64,000 bases of DNA, taken from contig NZ_AP027043.1 of the NCBI RefSeq assembly GCF_027924665.1, positions 3,720,001 to 3,784,000 of the forward strand, written 5' to 3'. Of the stretch, positions 1 through 8,834 are shown piece by piece. Both the position numbers and the translations under genes were made by a program. Position 1 is the stretch's first letter. Each line of letters opens with the position of its first letter. The notes beneath the pieces were generated by a model. It was not told the origin of the DNA. It did not search any database and worked only from the letters and a program-made list of their open reading frames with translations. The stretch is from Flavobacterium sp. GSB-24. GTDB lineage: Bacteria; Bacteroidota; Bacteroidia; Flavobacteriales; Flavobacteriaceae.

Positions 1-1
1 T

Positions 2-1021
2 ATGTGTGCTCCTAAATGTCCTGGTTCTGAGGTTCGTGAAGAGTACAAAAGAGGTTTTGGTGTGCCAACACTTATTGCAGTTCACCCAGAAAACGATCCA
101 AACGGATTTGGTTTAGATCAGGCAAAAGCTTACGCAGTTGCAACTGGAGGACACAGAGCTGGAGTTTTAAGATCATCTTTCGTAGCTGAAGTAAAATCAG
201 ATTTAATGGGTGAGCAGACAATTCTTTGTGGTTTATTGCAGACAGGATCTATTTTATGTTTTGATAAAATGGTTGAAAAAGGAATCGATGCAGCATACGC
301 TTCTAAATTAATTCAATACGGATGGGAAACTATCACTGAGGCTTTAAAACACGGCGGTATCACAAATATGATGGATCGTTTAAATAATCCTTCTAAAATT
401 GAAGCTTATGAATTAGCTGAAGAATTAAAAGACATTATGCGTCCATTATTCCAAAAACACCAAGACGATATTATTTCTGGAGAATTCTCAAGAACTATGA
501 TGATTGACTGGGCTAATGACGATGTGAATTTATTAAAATGGAGAGCTGCAACAGGAGAAACTAACTTCGAAAAAACAGCTCCGCAAGAAGCTCCAATTTC
601 TGAGCAAGAATATTTTGATAATGGAGTATTGATGATTGCAATGGTAAAAGCTGGTGTTGAGTTAGCTTTTGAAACAATGACTGAAGCAGGTATCATCGAA
701 GAATCTGCTTACTATGAGTCATTACACGAATTACCATTAATTGCAAATACAATTGCAAGAAAGAAATTATTCGAAATGAACCGTGTAATTTCTGATACTG
801 CAGAATACGGTTGTTACTTATTTGATCATGCATGTAAGCCTTTATTGACTGAATTCATGAAAAAAGTGGATACTAATATTATTGGTAAACCATTTTCAAC
901 TTCAAATGGAGTAGACAATGCAGTATTAATCGCTGTAAACAAAGAAATCCGCCAGCATCCTATCGAAGAAGTTGGAGCATGGTTGAGAGAGTCTATGACA
1001 GCTATGAAAAAAATTGGATAA
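2..1021 (+). CDS. ilvC: Ketol-acid reductoisomerase, 3' part (partial)
   Basis: Second enzyme of isoleucine/valine synthesis: NADPH-dependent isomerisation and reduction of 2-acetolactate or 2-aceto-2-hydroxybutyrate. The 339 visible residues match the C-terminal part of the long (class II, E. coli-like, about 490 residues) form: the knotted helical domain occurs twice, with Mg-binding Asp/Glu segments such as [10 protein letters not shown] and the second-copy segment around [14 protein letters not shown]. The window cuts off the N-terminal Rossmann domain, so the first ATG at position 2 is internal and not the start. The stop is TAA at 1019-1021. A strong hairpin terminator follows 18 bp downstream, so this is the last gene of its transcript. 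Identity is confident. Confidence 0.95.
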   Translation: MCAPKCPGSEVREEYKRGFGVPTLIAVHPENDPNGFGLDQAKAYAVATGGHRAGVLRSSFVAEVKSDLMGEQTILCGLLQTGSILCFDKMVEKGIDAAYASKLIQYGWETITEALKHGGITNMMDRLNNPSKIEAYELAEELKDIMRPLFQKHQDDIISGEFSRTMMIDWANDDVNLLKWRAATGETNFEKTAPQEAPISEQEYFDNGVLMIAMVKAGVELAFETMTEAGIIEESAYYESLHELPLIANTIARKKLFEMNRVISDTAEYGCYLFDHACKPLLTEFMKKVDTNIIGKPFSTSNGVDNAVLIAVNKEIRQHPIEEVGAWLRESMTAMKKIG

Positions 1022-1038
1022 TTAAAAATTTGGGAATT

Positions 1039-1065
1039 CCCGCAAAATTGGATTTTGCGGGTTTT
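1039..1065 (+). terminator. Intrinsic terminator of ilvC
   Basis: Perfect 10-bp stem CCCGCAAAAT / ATTTTGCGGG with loop TGG, followed by GTTTTG. It lies 18 bp after the ilvC stop. Confidence 0.85.
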
Positions 1066-1202
1066 GCACTGTATCAATGATTTGTAATATTTTGAATTAG
1101 TAAGCACTTATTAAAGAAAAAAGATATAGATGCATATTGCATTCACTTAACTTCTGTGAGAGTAGTTAAGTGAAGCTGATCCCTTATAATGGGGTATATT
1201 TG

Positions 1203-1355
1203 ATAAAATATACTTGTTGAATTTCTGTTTTAATTAATAATGATGCTGCTATTTTCAAAATAGAGAAAAGTATGGTAAGGCATTTAAGAAATTAATTGTT
1301 ATTGAAATTTGTTAAATTAAAAAAGGCATAATATCTATTTATTATGCCTTTTTTG
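1203..1355 (+). ncRNA. Candidate small RNA (about 145 nt)
   Basis: Inferred from position only. The -7-like element TATATTTG at 1195-1202 predicts a start near 1209, and a strong terminator ends at 1355. The interval has no convincing ORF (only a 7-codon ATG frame at 1240-1263) and holds one internal hairpin at 1249-1263. No -33 TTG is visible at the right distance, and no known RNA family was recognised. It may instead be a dead stretch with a leftover terminator. Confidence 0.25.
1319..1355 (+). terminator. Intrinsic terminator with no assigned gene
   Basis: Stem AAAAGGCATAATA / TATTATGCCTTTT (13 bp, perfect) with a 6-nt loop at 1334-1339 and a T run. It lies more than 250 bp after the ilvC terminator and 150 bp before acs, so something between 1066 and 1320 is probably transcribed. 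Confidence 0.75.
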
Positions 1356-1511
1356 CCCTTTCTATTTTGGTTTAAAAGTAAAATTTTATATCATATGCAA
1401 ATAATTGTAATATTTTATTAAAGAAATGTTTTTTTTTGATAAAATTTATGAATTAAATTGTTTCTAGAATACATTCAGATTTAATACATTTATAAAAAAA
1501 TTCAACAAACG

Positions 1512-3347
1512 ATGAGCTATTACAAAATTGAAAATTTAGAACAATATTTTAAACATTACAATAAGTCAATAAGGGAGCCAAGAAAATTTTGGGGAAAAAT
1601 AGCTGAGGAGAATTTCACATGGTACCAACAATGGGAAAAAGTAGTTGATTTTAATATGGCTGATGCTGAAGTAAAATGGTTTACAGAAGCTAAAGTTAAC
1701 ATTACCAAAAACTGTATCGATAGACATTTAAGCAAAAGGGGAGATAAAACGGCTATTATTTTTGAGCCAAACGATCCTTCTGAAGATGCTTTACATATAA
1801 CGTATAACGAATTATACGAAAGAGTTTCAAAAATGGCAAACGTTCTTCGCGAGCAGGGTGTTCGAAAAGGAGATAGAGTTTGTATTTATTTGCCAATGAT
1901 TCCAGAATTAGCCGTTGCTGTATTGGCTTGTGCTAGAATTGGAGCGATACATTCTGTTGTTTTTGCTGGATTTTCTGCATCTGCAGTATCTGCAAGAATT
2001 AACGACTGCGAATGTAAAATGGTTATCACATCTGATGGAGGTTATAGAGGTAACAAAACAATTGACTTAAAGGGAATTGTTGACGAAGCTTTAGAAACTT
2101 GTCCATCTGTAGAAAAAGTTTTAGTGGCAAAAAGAACTAAAACTGATGTAAAAATGAAAGAAGGCCGTGATATCTGGTTACAGCCATTATTAGATGCAGC
2201 TCTAGATAATAGTGTTGCCGAAATTATGGATGCAGAAGATCCTTTGTTTATTTTATATACTTCGGGATCAACAGGTAAACCAAAAGGAATGGTTCACACT
2301 ACTGCTGGTTACATGGTTTATACAGCGTATACTTTTAAAAATGTTTTCAGCCACGAAGAAAATGATATTTTCTGGTGTACAGCAGATATAGGCTGGATCA
2401 CAGGACATTCTTATATATTATACGGACCATTATTAAATGGAGGTACGACTGTACTTTTTGAAGGTGTTCCTTCCTACCCTGATTTCAGCCGTTTTTGGGA
2501 AATTATCGAAAAACATAAAATTACACAATTCTATACAGCACCAACAGCAATTCGTTCGTTAGCAAAAGAAAGCCTAGATTATATTCAAAAATATCCTCTA
2601 AAATCTCTTAAAGTTATTGGATCTGTTGGAGAACCAATTAACGAGGAAGCTTGGCACTGGTTCAATGACCATGTTGGAGATAAAAGATGTCCAGTTGTAG
2701 ATACATGGTGGCAGACAGAAACTGGAGGAATCATGATTTCACCGATTGCGTTTGTTACACCTACAAAACCTACTTATGCAACTTTACCATTACCAGGAAT
2801 TCAGCCCGTTTTGATGGATGAGAAACGTAATGAGATTGAAGGAAACCAAGTAGTGGGAAGCTTATGTATTAAATTCCCGTGGCCTGGAATTGCAAGAACA
2901 ATCTGGAACAATCACGAACGTTACAAAGAAACTTATTTCTCTGCTTTTCCTGGAAAATATTTTACAGGAGACGGAGCAGGAACAGCACCAATTGAAGACG
3001 CAATCAACGAACACCCTGCAGTTGCAGAATCTGCTATTGTTGGATTCCCTCATGATATTAAAGGAAATGCTTTGTATGGTTACGTTATTCTAAAAGAAAC
3101 TGGAGAAGTTAGAAATAAAGAGAATTTGTCTAAAGAAATCAATCAATATATTGCAGATCATATTGGACCAATTGCTAAATTAGATAAAATTCAGTTTGTA
3201 TCTGGTTTGCCAAAAACACGTTCAGGAAAAATCATGCGTAGAATTTTACGTAAAATAGCTGAAGGAGATTTTTCTAATTTTGGAGATACTTCAACTTTAT
3301 TAAATCCAGAAGTTGTAGAACAAATTATGAAAGAAAGAATTTCTTAA
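1512..3347 (+). CDS. acs: Acetyl-CoA synthetase with in-frame loss of the hinge/A8 motif
   Basis: AMP-forming acetate:CoA ligase by family. Seen: P-loop-like YTSGSTGKPKG from residue 249, aromatic acetate-pocket motif WWQTETGG at 399-406, and C-terminal PKTRSGKIMRR with the catalytic A10 lysine at about K573. The protein has 611 residues, whereas the family usually has about 635-650. The reading passes directly from KYFTGDGA (ending A489) to GTAPIEDAI (starting G490). In other Acs proteins about 25 residues lie here (the segment with GRVDDVI and SGHNL). This segment contains the hinge aspartate and the A8 loop needed for the adenylation-to-thioesterification domain turn. The reading frame is otherwise intact. 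The gene probably makes a defective or altered enzyme, unless the gap is an assembly error. It is convergent with the exonuclease gene. Confidence 0.9.
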   Translation: MSYYKIENLEQYFKHYNKSIREPRKFWGKIAEENFTWYQQWEKVVDFNMADAEVKWFTEAKVNITKNCIDRHLSKRGDKTAIIFEPNDPSEDALHITYNELYERVSKMANVLREQGVRKGDRVCIYLPMIPELAVAVLACARIGAIHSVVFAGFSASAVSARINDCECKMVITSDGGYRGNKTIDLKGIVDEALETCPSVEKVLVAKRTKTDVKMKEGRDIWLQPLLDAALDNSVAEIMDAEDPLFILYTSGSTGKPKGMVHTTAGYMVYTAYTFKNVFSHEENDIFWCTADIGWITGHSYILYGPLLNGGTTVLFEGVPSYPDFSRFWEIIEKHKITQFYTAPTAIRSLAKESLDYIQKYPLKSLKVIGSVGEPINEEAWHWFNDHVGDKRCPVVDTWWQTETGGIMISPIAFVTPTKPTYATLPLPGIQPVLMDEKRNEIEGNQVVGSLCIKFPWPGIARTIWNNHERYKETYFSAFPGKYFTGDGAGTAPIEDAINEHPAVAESAIVGFPHDIKGNALYGYVILKETGEVRNKENLSKEINQYIADHIGPIAKLDKIQFVSGLPKTRSGKIMRRILRKIAEGDFSNFGDTSTLLNPEVVEQIMKERIS

Positions 3348-3370
3348 GTAAAAACTATAGAAAAATAAAA

Positions 3371-3401
3371 AATGCCTCTTAAATTTAAGAGGCATTTTTT
3401 T
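3371..3401. terminator. Bidirectional terminator between acs and the exonuclease gene
   Basis: Perfect palindrome AATGCCTCTTAAA / TTTAAGAGGCATT (3371-3396) with T-tract downstream and A-tract upstream, so it can serve both convergent genes. Confidence 0.85.
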
Positions 3402-3435
3402 ATATTTTAATCTAAAAGAAAAATGGCTTAATAAT

Positions 3436-3509
3436 TTGTCGGACTTAGCGAAGTCGAACTCCGTTTGCAGAATCACTTTGTGGGACTTCGACTTCGCTAA
3501 GTCTGACAA
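3436..3509. repeat. Long imperfect inverted repeat, dispersed-repeat type
   Basis: Arms of about 27 bp at 3436-3462 and 3482-3509 match with only three or four differences (shared core GACTTAGCGAAGTCGAA). Each arm also holds a smaller internal palindrome GACTT-AGCG-AAGTC. The loop is about 19 nt. It lies in a gene-free gap between convergent genes, has no ORF and no T-tract of its own, and looks like a REP-type element. Confidence 0.65.
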
Positions 3510-3555
3510 TCACATTATTTTCTTTTATAAAAATTAAAAAAAAGAAATTTTATTT

Positions 3556-4152
3556 TTATTTAATTCCTAAACGAGATTTTAACTTCAAAAATAATAGACC
3601 AATTCTATAAGCATCTTCAGAAGAAGAATTTCGATCGCTTTTTGGAATTTTATAAATTTCGCACAAATCGTCAAGCGAAAACTGTTTGTCATTTATATCA
3701 GTTAGTTTTCTGTACATCACGTCAACATCAAGAGCTTCATTTTTTAATCTTCCGCAATCCAGACGTTCTAAAGCTGCATTGAGCATTTCCACATCAAAAT
3801 TAATATGATGTCCGACCAAAACTGAATTTCCGATAAAATTTACAAAAGCTTCAAGTGCATCTGGTTCAGGCATTTTCATCATTTTGCTTTCAATGATAAA
3901 TTCATTTGAAAGACCATTATCTTGAAGATATTTGTATTGAAGTAAAACAGTTTCAAAACTTTCTTTAATAACAATACTATCATCAATAACTGAGAACGCA
4001 CCAAGAGACAATATAACATCTCTATCCGGATTTAACCCTGATGTTTCTGTTGATAAAACAACAAACTTATTAGGTTTAGTTTCGAATTTAGTTAAATAAT
4101 CTTTCCAGAATTCTGGATAGTCTTTATTAATATTTTTCAGCCAGTCTAGCAT
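3556..4152 (-). CDS. DnaQ-like 3'-5' exonuclease family protein, catalytic residues altered
   Basis: 198 residues with the DEDDh exonuclease fold. Motif I reads VVLSTETSGL (residues 31-40), with Ser34 where the first metal-binding Asp is normally found, and Glu36 kept. Motif II is GHHINFD with D120. Motif III reads DRNSSSEDA, with Asn175 where the catalytic His is expected, and D180 kept. Two of five active-site positions thus differ from the usual DxE...D...HxxxxD pattern, so it may be catalytically weak or have become a binding partner. It lies 3 bp after the cNMP/CBS/DUF294 gene and is certainly cotranscribed with it. This pair is often found next to acs in other bacteria. N-terminal residues 1-28 are a helical extension of unknown role. 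Confidence 0.8.
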   Translation of the reverse strand: MLDWLKNINKDYPEFWKDYLTKFETKPNKFVVLSTETSGLNPDRDVILSLGAFSVIDDSIVIKESFETVLLQYKYLQDNGLSNEFIIESKMMKMPEPDALEAFVNFIGNSVLVGHHINFDVEMLNAALERLDCGRLKNEALDVDVMYRKLTDINDKQFSLDDLCEIYKIPKSDRNSSSEDAYRIGLLFLKLKSRLGIK

Positions 4153-4155
4153 ATT

Positions 4156-6069
4156 TTATGAGAATTGTGTCAATTGAAATTTACTCTTAATCAGTTCCTC
4201 CAGGTCTTTCATTGGGGTTAAAGCATTTTTTAATTTCTCTTTGTCAGTTTTTGACATTTCTCTTAAATTAATATATTGGCCAGAGTCGTCATTTTTTAAT
4301 CCTTCAACAGTTCTAAATTTCGAAAGCGTTAAGAAAGCATCTGCACAGCTTAAATAAATTTCTGCATTTTTAGAATCTGTTATCGCTAATTGCTTGAATC
4401 TTAAGTAAGTATTTTGAATTCCTTTAATATTAGCATTTAATATCAATAAACGCGCACCATCAATTAATGGCATTAAAGCACGTGTTTTTATATCAAATTT
4501 ACCTTTATGCGGACCTTCTTCTTCAACAATAAATTTCTTAAAGAAGCTTAAAGGAGAATTTCTTTTTAAGGCATCATTTCCTAAAAAGTCAAAAAACAAA
4601 GTATTGTTGACAGCATTTTTGAAAATAACATTTTCAATAGCTTCTTCAATTTTTGGTTCACCAAAAACAATTTCATAATCAAAGAAAATACTGCTCAAAT
4701 CATTACTGTTTTCACCTGGAGTATTCATCCAGCTGTTGTACTGTTTTGTCCAGTCACTCAATGACTTACACCAAAGCATGTTGCTTCCCATATGTCCATT
4801 AGGGCAATATTCGTAACCTACTTTTTCAAGTATAGAAGTTGTTCTTTTTGCTAATCTCAAGAAATAATCTTTTACTTCTCTGTATTTTTCAGGTGTAACA
4901 TCTTCAAAAATTAAAATACTGTCTTGGTCTGTAAGTAACAGTTGTTCTTTACGTCCTTGACTTCCAATACTTAACCAAGCAAAACGTGCAGGAGGGGAGC
5001 CTAAATCTAAAATAGAAAGCTCAACAGCGCGTTTAATGATTGCCAGATTAATTTCGCTCGCAATATTACTCACATGCGAAATTGGAATATTTTTTTGAAT
5101 TGAATTTTGAATCAAATCAGATAAACGATCACGTATTTGTTTTAAATCTTTCGGAAGTTGCGAACGTTTAATTTCTTTAATTAAAACACCAGGGTTACTG
5201 GCTTGAGCCACAATAAGATCGTGTTCAGAAATAATTCCTTTTACAACAGATTTGCTTGTTCCGTCTTTTGTAACGCATAGGTGTGTCACATTATGTTTCA
5301 GCATTAACAATTGCGCCTCTGCCAATGAAACATTTTCTAAAACCGTAACAACCGGCGATGACATAATTTTGTCAATAGTTTCAGTAATAGGATAACGTCC
5401 TGTTGCAATCTTCGAAGATAAATCGGCATTGGTAACAATACCAATAGGGTGATTTTTTTCGCAGATTATAATATTATCGACCATCGAATCGGTCATTAAA
5501 ATCGCAACATCTTTAATAATATGATTAGATTGCGTTGTTAACGGCGAATTATTGTAGTTAAGTGACTGAATATATTGCATTTCCGATTGCTGATCTAAGA
5601 AATCAGTATCAGAAATCAGTTTACCGTTTGAGCTCACGCTGTCTTTTGTATGTCTTGAATTTACAGCAAAACTTTCTAATAAAAAGTTTAAAACGTCTGA
5701 GTTATTAGCAACAAAAGGTCTAAACACAGCGATTGGAATAGCGTATATAATACTTTCTTCACGTGCTTTAGCGGTCATCATGTAATTATTTTTGGCAAAA
5801 AACGGACGTAAACCAAAAATATCTCCTTCGTGACATTTATTTATAATTGTTTCTTCAGCGTCTGCAATAGTCGTAAGATTAATTACACCAGAAGCTACAA
5901 CATAAAAACTATCATGAAGCGGATCGTTATTTTGAAACAAAACCGCATGTTTTTCTAAATTAATGACACGAATATTCGTAGCAATATCTGATAATTCCTG
6001 AAAAGTTAAATTATCAAATGGTTTGTATTCTTTTAAAAAATCTGCAATATGCTCAGCGACTGTATTCAT
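4156..6069 (-). CDS. cNMP-binding / CBS pair / DUF294 nucleotidyltransferase-like protein
   Basis: 637-residue cytoplasmic signalling protein. Domain order: a cyclic-nucleotide-binding-like domain at about 15-135 (EGDIFG at 81-86), two CBS domains at about 175-290 (GIVTNADLS and GIISEHDLI are the repeat cores), a DUF294 nucleotidyltransferase-like domain whose GSQGRKEQLLLTDQDS lies at 369-384 with the two-Asp NTase signature, and the DUF294 C-terminal helical domain. The CBS pair probably senses an adenine nucleotide, and the NTase may modify a partner. The family is commonly paired with a DnaQ-like exonuclease near acetate genes, as here, so a role in acetate or carbon-status control is plausible but unproven. 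First gene of a two-gene operon. Confidence 0.9.
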   Translation of the reverse strand: MNTVAEHIADFLKEYKPFDNLTFQELSDIATNIRVINLEKHAVLFQNNDPLHDSFYVVASGVINLTTIADAEETIINKCHEGDIFGLRPFFAKNNYMMTAKAREESIIYAIPIAVFRPFVANNSDVLNFLLESFAVNSRHTKDSVSSNGKLISDTDFLDQQSEMQYIQSLNYNNSPLTTQSNHIIKDVAILMTDSMVDNIIICEKNHPIGIVTNADLSSKIATGRYPITETIDKIMSSPVVTVLENVSLAEAQLLMLKHNVTHLCVTKDGTSKSVVKGIISEHDLIVAQASNPGVLIKEIKRSQLPKDLKQIRDRLSDLIQNSIQKNIPISHVSNIASEINLAIIKRAVELSILDLGSPPARFAWLSIGSQGRKEQLLLTDQDSILIFEDVTPEKYREVKDYFLRLAKRTTSILEKVGYEYCPNGHMGSNMLWCKSLSDWTKQYNSWMNTPGENSNDLSSIFFDYEIVFGEPKIEEAIENVIFKNAVNNTLFFDFLGNDALKRNSPLSFFKKFIVEEEGPHKGKFDIKTRALMPLIDGARLLILNANIKGIQNTYLRFKQLAITDSKNAEIYLSCADAFLTLSKFRTVEGLKNDDSGQYINLREMSKTDKEKLKNALTPMKDLEELIKSKFQLTQFS

Positions 6070-6427
<358 letters not shown>

Positions 6428-6811
6428 CTATTCATATAATTTATTCAAAACAACGTCTTTAGGAACCAAATCTCCGCCACCACGTTTTGTGAATTGTAAA
6501 ACTCCTTCATTCGTAATTAAAACTGCGCTTGCAGAAATTCCATCTTTATCTTTAAGTTTGATTTGAGCTCTGTCGCCAAGCGGATAAACATATCCGGAAA
6601 CTTCTAAAACTCCAGAATTTAATTCTTTATGTTCACTTGTAACTTCTGCAGTTCCAAAAATCGCATAATTAGATTGTGCGATTGTAATTGTGAAAATATA
6701 TTCTTTTTTACAGTTTTTACAATTTTCATTGCTCCAGGTTCCAGAAAATCTATTATGCTGTGAATATGACTTTAGAGAAATTAAAATTGCCAGAAAAAGA
6801 AATTTTTTCAT
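6428..6811 (-). CDS. Small secreted protein of unknown function
   Basis: 127 residues from the ATG at 6811. A longer frame to 6871 exists, but only the inner start gives a proper signal peptide (MKKFLFLAILISLKSYSQ, cut before H/N). The mature part is about 110 residues, probably all beta, with a CKNCK pair (shortly after FSGTWSNEN) and a basic C-terminal half. The FSGTW opening resembles small lipocalin-like or META-like periplasmic proteins, but I cannot name the family. It follows another small secreted protein on the same strand and is separated from it by a terminator, so it is probably transcribed alone. Confidence 0.7.
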   Translation of the reverse strand: MKKFLFLAILISLKSYSQHNRFSGTWSNENCKNCKKEYIFTITIAQSNYAIFGTAEVTSEHKELNSGVLEVSGYVYPLGDRAQIKLKDKDGISASAVLITNEGVLQFTKRGGGDLVPKDVVLNKLYE

Positions 6812-6852
6812 TGTAGATTGTTGTATAAAAATTTGAACCAAATATAAAACAA

Positions 6853-6882
6853 AAAAAGCATCATGAATCATGATGCTTTTTC
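6853..6882 (-). terminator. Terminator after the 6898-7314 gene
   Basis: Stem AGCATCATG / CATGATGCT with loop AAT and A/T tracts on both sides. It lies just past the stop of the leftward gene at 6898. It also precedes the next leftward gene, so each is likely monocistronic. Confidence 0.8.
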
Positions 6883-6897
6883 TAAGTTTAATAAAAA

Positions 6898-7314
6898 CTA
6901 TAATTTTTTCAAATAAACTGATTTTCCATTTAATGAAACGTCAATTTGATTTGTTTTTTCATTGAAAGTTGTTCTCAAAGCATTTCCGTTAAAAATTGTA
7001 ACGTCGCCGTATACGTGGCCAGCTTCATTTGAAACATAATCAAAAACTACTTTTTTATTACCAGGCTCAATTCCTAATTTGTAGCTTGAAAATTTTGTGC
7101 CTCTCAAGTCAAAATCCTGCTGTGTATCAATAACATTTCCATCTGCATAAAAATTTGTTACAGATTTACTTAAAGTTATATCAGGATAATACTGATTTAC
7201 TTTTTTTAAGAGTTCGTACTGGGCAACACTGGCTTCTTCTTGTTTTGATGTGATAGTTTGAGCAAAAGAAAGAGATGTAAATAAAATGGTTAATAGTAAA
7301 ATGTACTTTTTCAT
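6898..7314 (-). CDS. Secreted protein of unknown function
   Basis: 138 residues starting with a clear signal peptide MKKYILLLTILFTSLSFAQ. The mature part has an N-terminal helix (EEASVAQYELLKKV) and then mainly beta strands ending in SLNGKSVYLKKL. No catalytic motif or named domain recognised. It is divergent from the MFS exporter across 143 bp. It is probably a periplasmic protein. Confidence 0.75.
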   Translation of the reverse strand: MKKYILLLTILFTSLSFAQTITSKQEEASVAQYELLKKVNQYYPDITLSKSVTNFYADGNVIDTQQDFDLRGTKFSSYKLGIEPGNKKVVFDYVSNEAGHVYGDVTIFNGNALRTTFNEKTNQIDVSLNGKSVYLKKL

Positions 7315-7457
7315 ATTTTTTAAATTAATGATTAATAAATAGTTACGCCAAAATATTTGGCAATAACTGTAATTTATTGTTATAAACTTCTTGAAGTTAT
7401 ACTACAAGGTATGAAATCTTTACCTTTGCACGAAATTAAAAGCCTTTTTTTAAGAAA

Positions 7458-8687
7458 ATGACAACAAAAAAATATATTCAGCTGATCCTCATTTTAGGTT
7501 CACTTACAGCCTTAGGTCCCTTTTCTATTGATATGTATCTGCCTGGTTTCTCTGGAATTGCAAAAGATTTAAATACAACTGTAGCAAAAGTTTCGATGAG
7601 TTTATCGAGTTATTTCATCGGTATTTCCGCTGGACAATTGCTTTATGGACCATTATTGGATCGTTTTGGACGAAAAAAACCGCTCTTCATCGGTCTACTT
7701 GTTTACATTTTGGCTTCTTTAGGCTGTATTTATGTTGCTGATATTGATTCTTTTATCTTACTTCGTTTTGTACAGGCAATTGGAAGTTGTGCTGCAACTG
7801 TAGCTTCTGTTGCAATGGTTCGAGATTTGTTTCCTGTAAAGGATATTCCAAAAGTATTTTCACTTTTAATGCTTGTTGTCGGGCTTTCGCCAATGCTGGC
7901 GCCTACAATTGGCGGTTACGTTACAGAAGATTTAGGCTGGCACGCCGTATTCTTTATATTAATGTGTATGGGAATTGTAATTTTAGCGGCGTCTCAAATT
8001 GGGCTTCCAAACACTTATAAACCAGACACTTCAATTTCATTAAAACCAAAACCGATTATTACTAATTTCTTAGCCGTTTTAAAAGAACCTCAATTTTATA
8101 CGTATGCTTTCACTGGAGCAATAGCTTTCTCAGGATTATTTTCTTATGTAGCAGCATCTCCTATCGTATTTATGGATATTTATAAGGTTGACGCCAAAAC
8201 TTACGGTTGGATTTTTGCTTTAATGTCTGTCAGTTTTATTGGTTCTAGTCAATTGAATTCTATGTTGTTAAAAAGATTTTCTAGTGGACAAATGATTTTT
8301 GGAGCATTAATTTCTCAATCAGTAATTAGTATTATATTCTTGATTTTAGCTTTAAATGACCTGTTAGGATTATACCAAACTATCGGAATGTTGTTTTTAT
8401 TTTTGGCTTGTTTGGGAATTTCAAATCCGAATACAGCTGGATTAACGCTTGCTCCTTTTGCTAAAAATACAGGAAGTGCATCTGCTTTAATGGGAGCTAT
8501 TCAGTTGGGATTAGGTGCGTTAGCATCATTTGCAATTGGTGTTTTCGTAAAAGATTCTGTAACTCCAATGGTTGCCATTATGGCAACTACAACTATAACA
8601 GCATTTATTATTTTAAATATTGGGAAACGATTTATAAAAAATAAAGTAGAACTTTCGGATAGCGATGATGTTATGATTGCTCATTAA
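7458..8687 (+). CDS. MFS multidrug exporter, Bcr/CflA type
   Basis: 409-residue inner-membrane drug:proton antiporter with 12 predicted membrane segments. MFS motif A is seen as GQLLYGPLLDRFGRKKP near residues 60-76, and the Bcr/CflA subgroup signature GPFSIDMYLPG lies in the first helix region (about 20-30). Motif C-like glycine/proline segment VVGLSPMLAPTIGGYV follows. Homologues export bicyclomycin, chloramphenicol or sulfonamide-type drugs; the substrate here is unknown. The -7-like element TACCTTTG lies at 7421-7428, but no TTG is correctly spaced. A strong terminator follows. Confidence 0.92.
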   Translation: MTTKKYIQLILILGSLTALGPFSIDMYLPGFSGIAKDLNTTVAKVSMSLSSYFIGISAGQLLYGPLLDRFGRKKPLFIGLLVYILASLGCIYVADIDSFILLRFVQAIGSCAATVASVAMVRDLFPVKDIPKVFSLLMLVVGLSPMLAPTIGGYVTEDLGWHAVFFILMCMGIVILAASQIGLPNTYKPDTSISLKPKPIITNFLAVLKEPQFYTYAFTGAIAFSGLFSYVAASPIVFMDIYKVDAKTYGWIFALMSVSFIGSSQLNSMLLKRFSSGQMIFGALISQSVISIIFLILALNDLLGLYQTIGMLFLFLACLGISNPNTAGLTLAPFAKNTGSASALMGAIQLGLGALASFAIGVFVKDSVTPMVAIMATTTITAFIILNIGKRFIKNKVELSDSDDVMIAH

Positions 8688-8697
8688 AACTTGTAAA

Positions 8698-8832
8698 TTT
8701 TCAATTTTTTAAATTCCAAATTCCAACTTATAAAAAAGCAGAATCTAAAAATATAGATTCTGCTTTTTTTTGATTCCTATCTTGGAATTTGGAATTTAAA
8801 AAATTGGAATTTAAAGTTTTGGAATTTAAAAA
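8698..8832. repeat. Period-7 AATTCCA repeats flanking a bidirectional terminator
   Basis: On the left, AAATTCCAAATTCCAA-type units (8710-8727); on the right, their inverse GGAATTTGGAATTT and further GGAATTTAAA copies (8781-8830). Between them is the terminator hairpin at 8732-8769. The whole stretch can fold as one large nested structure between two convergent genes. One of several similar period-7 or period-8 tracts in the window. Confidence 0.7.
8732..8769. terminator. Bidirectional terminator between MFS gene and ndh
   Basis: Stem AAGCAGAATCTA / TAGATTCTGCTT with loop AAAATA and A6/T8 tracts on the two sides. Confidence 0.85.
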
Positions 8833-8834
8833 TT

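Larger units (their letters stand above)
1066..1511. other. Long intergenic region between ilvC and acs
   Basis: No convincing protein gene. It contains a perfect 11-bp inverted repeat (TTCACTTAACT at 1142-1152, AGTTAAGTGAA at 1164-1174) without a T-tract, a -7-like element TATATTTG at 1195-1202, a small hairpin CTATTTT-C-AAAATAG at 1249-1263, and a second strong terminator at 1319-1355 that ilvC does not need. After 1355 the DNA is very AT-rich and must hold the acs promoter. I could not find a full TTG...TAnnTTTG pair there; the nearest candidate is TACATTTA at 1485-1492. Confidence 0.5.

Noticed and set aside
2890..3093. 67-residue frame inside acs in another phase
   Set aside because: It is a shadow of acs. 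The acs frame continues on both sides of the 489/490 junction, so the missing segment is an in-frame gap and not a frameshift.
6812..6871. Longer start for the secreted protein ending at 6428
   Set aside because: The inner ATG at 6811 starts a normal signal peptide. The extra 20 codons overlap the terminator of the preceding gene.
7391..7428. Full promoter for the MFS gene
   Set aside because: The -7 TACCTTTG is good, but the only TTG is 27 bp away, outside the usual spacing; only the -7 match was kept.
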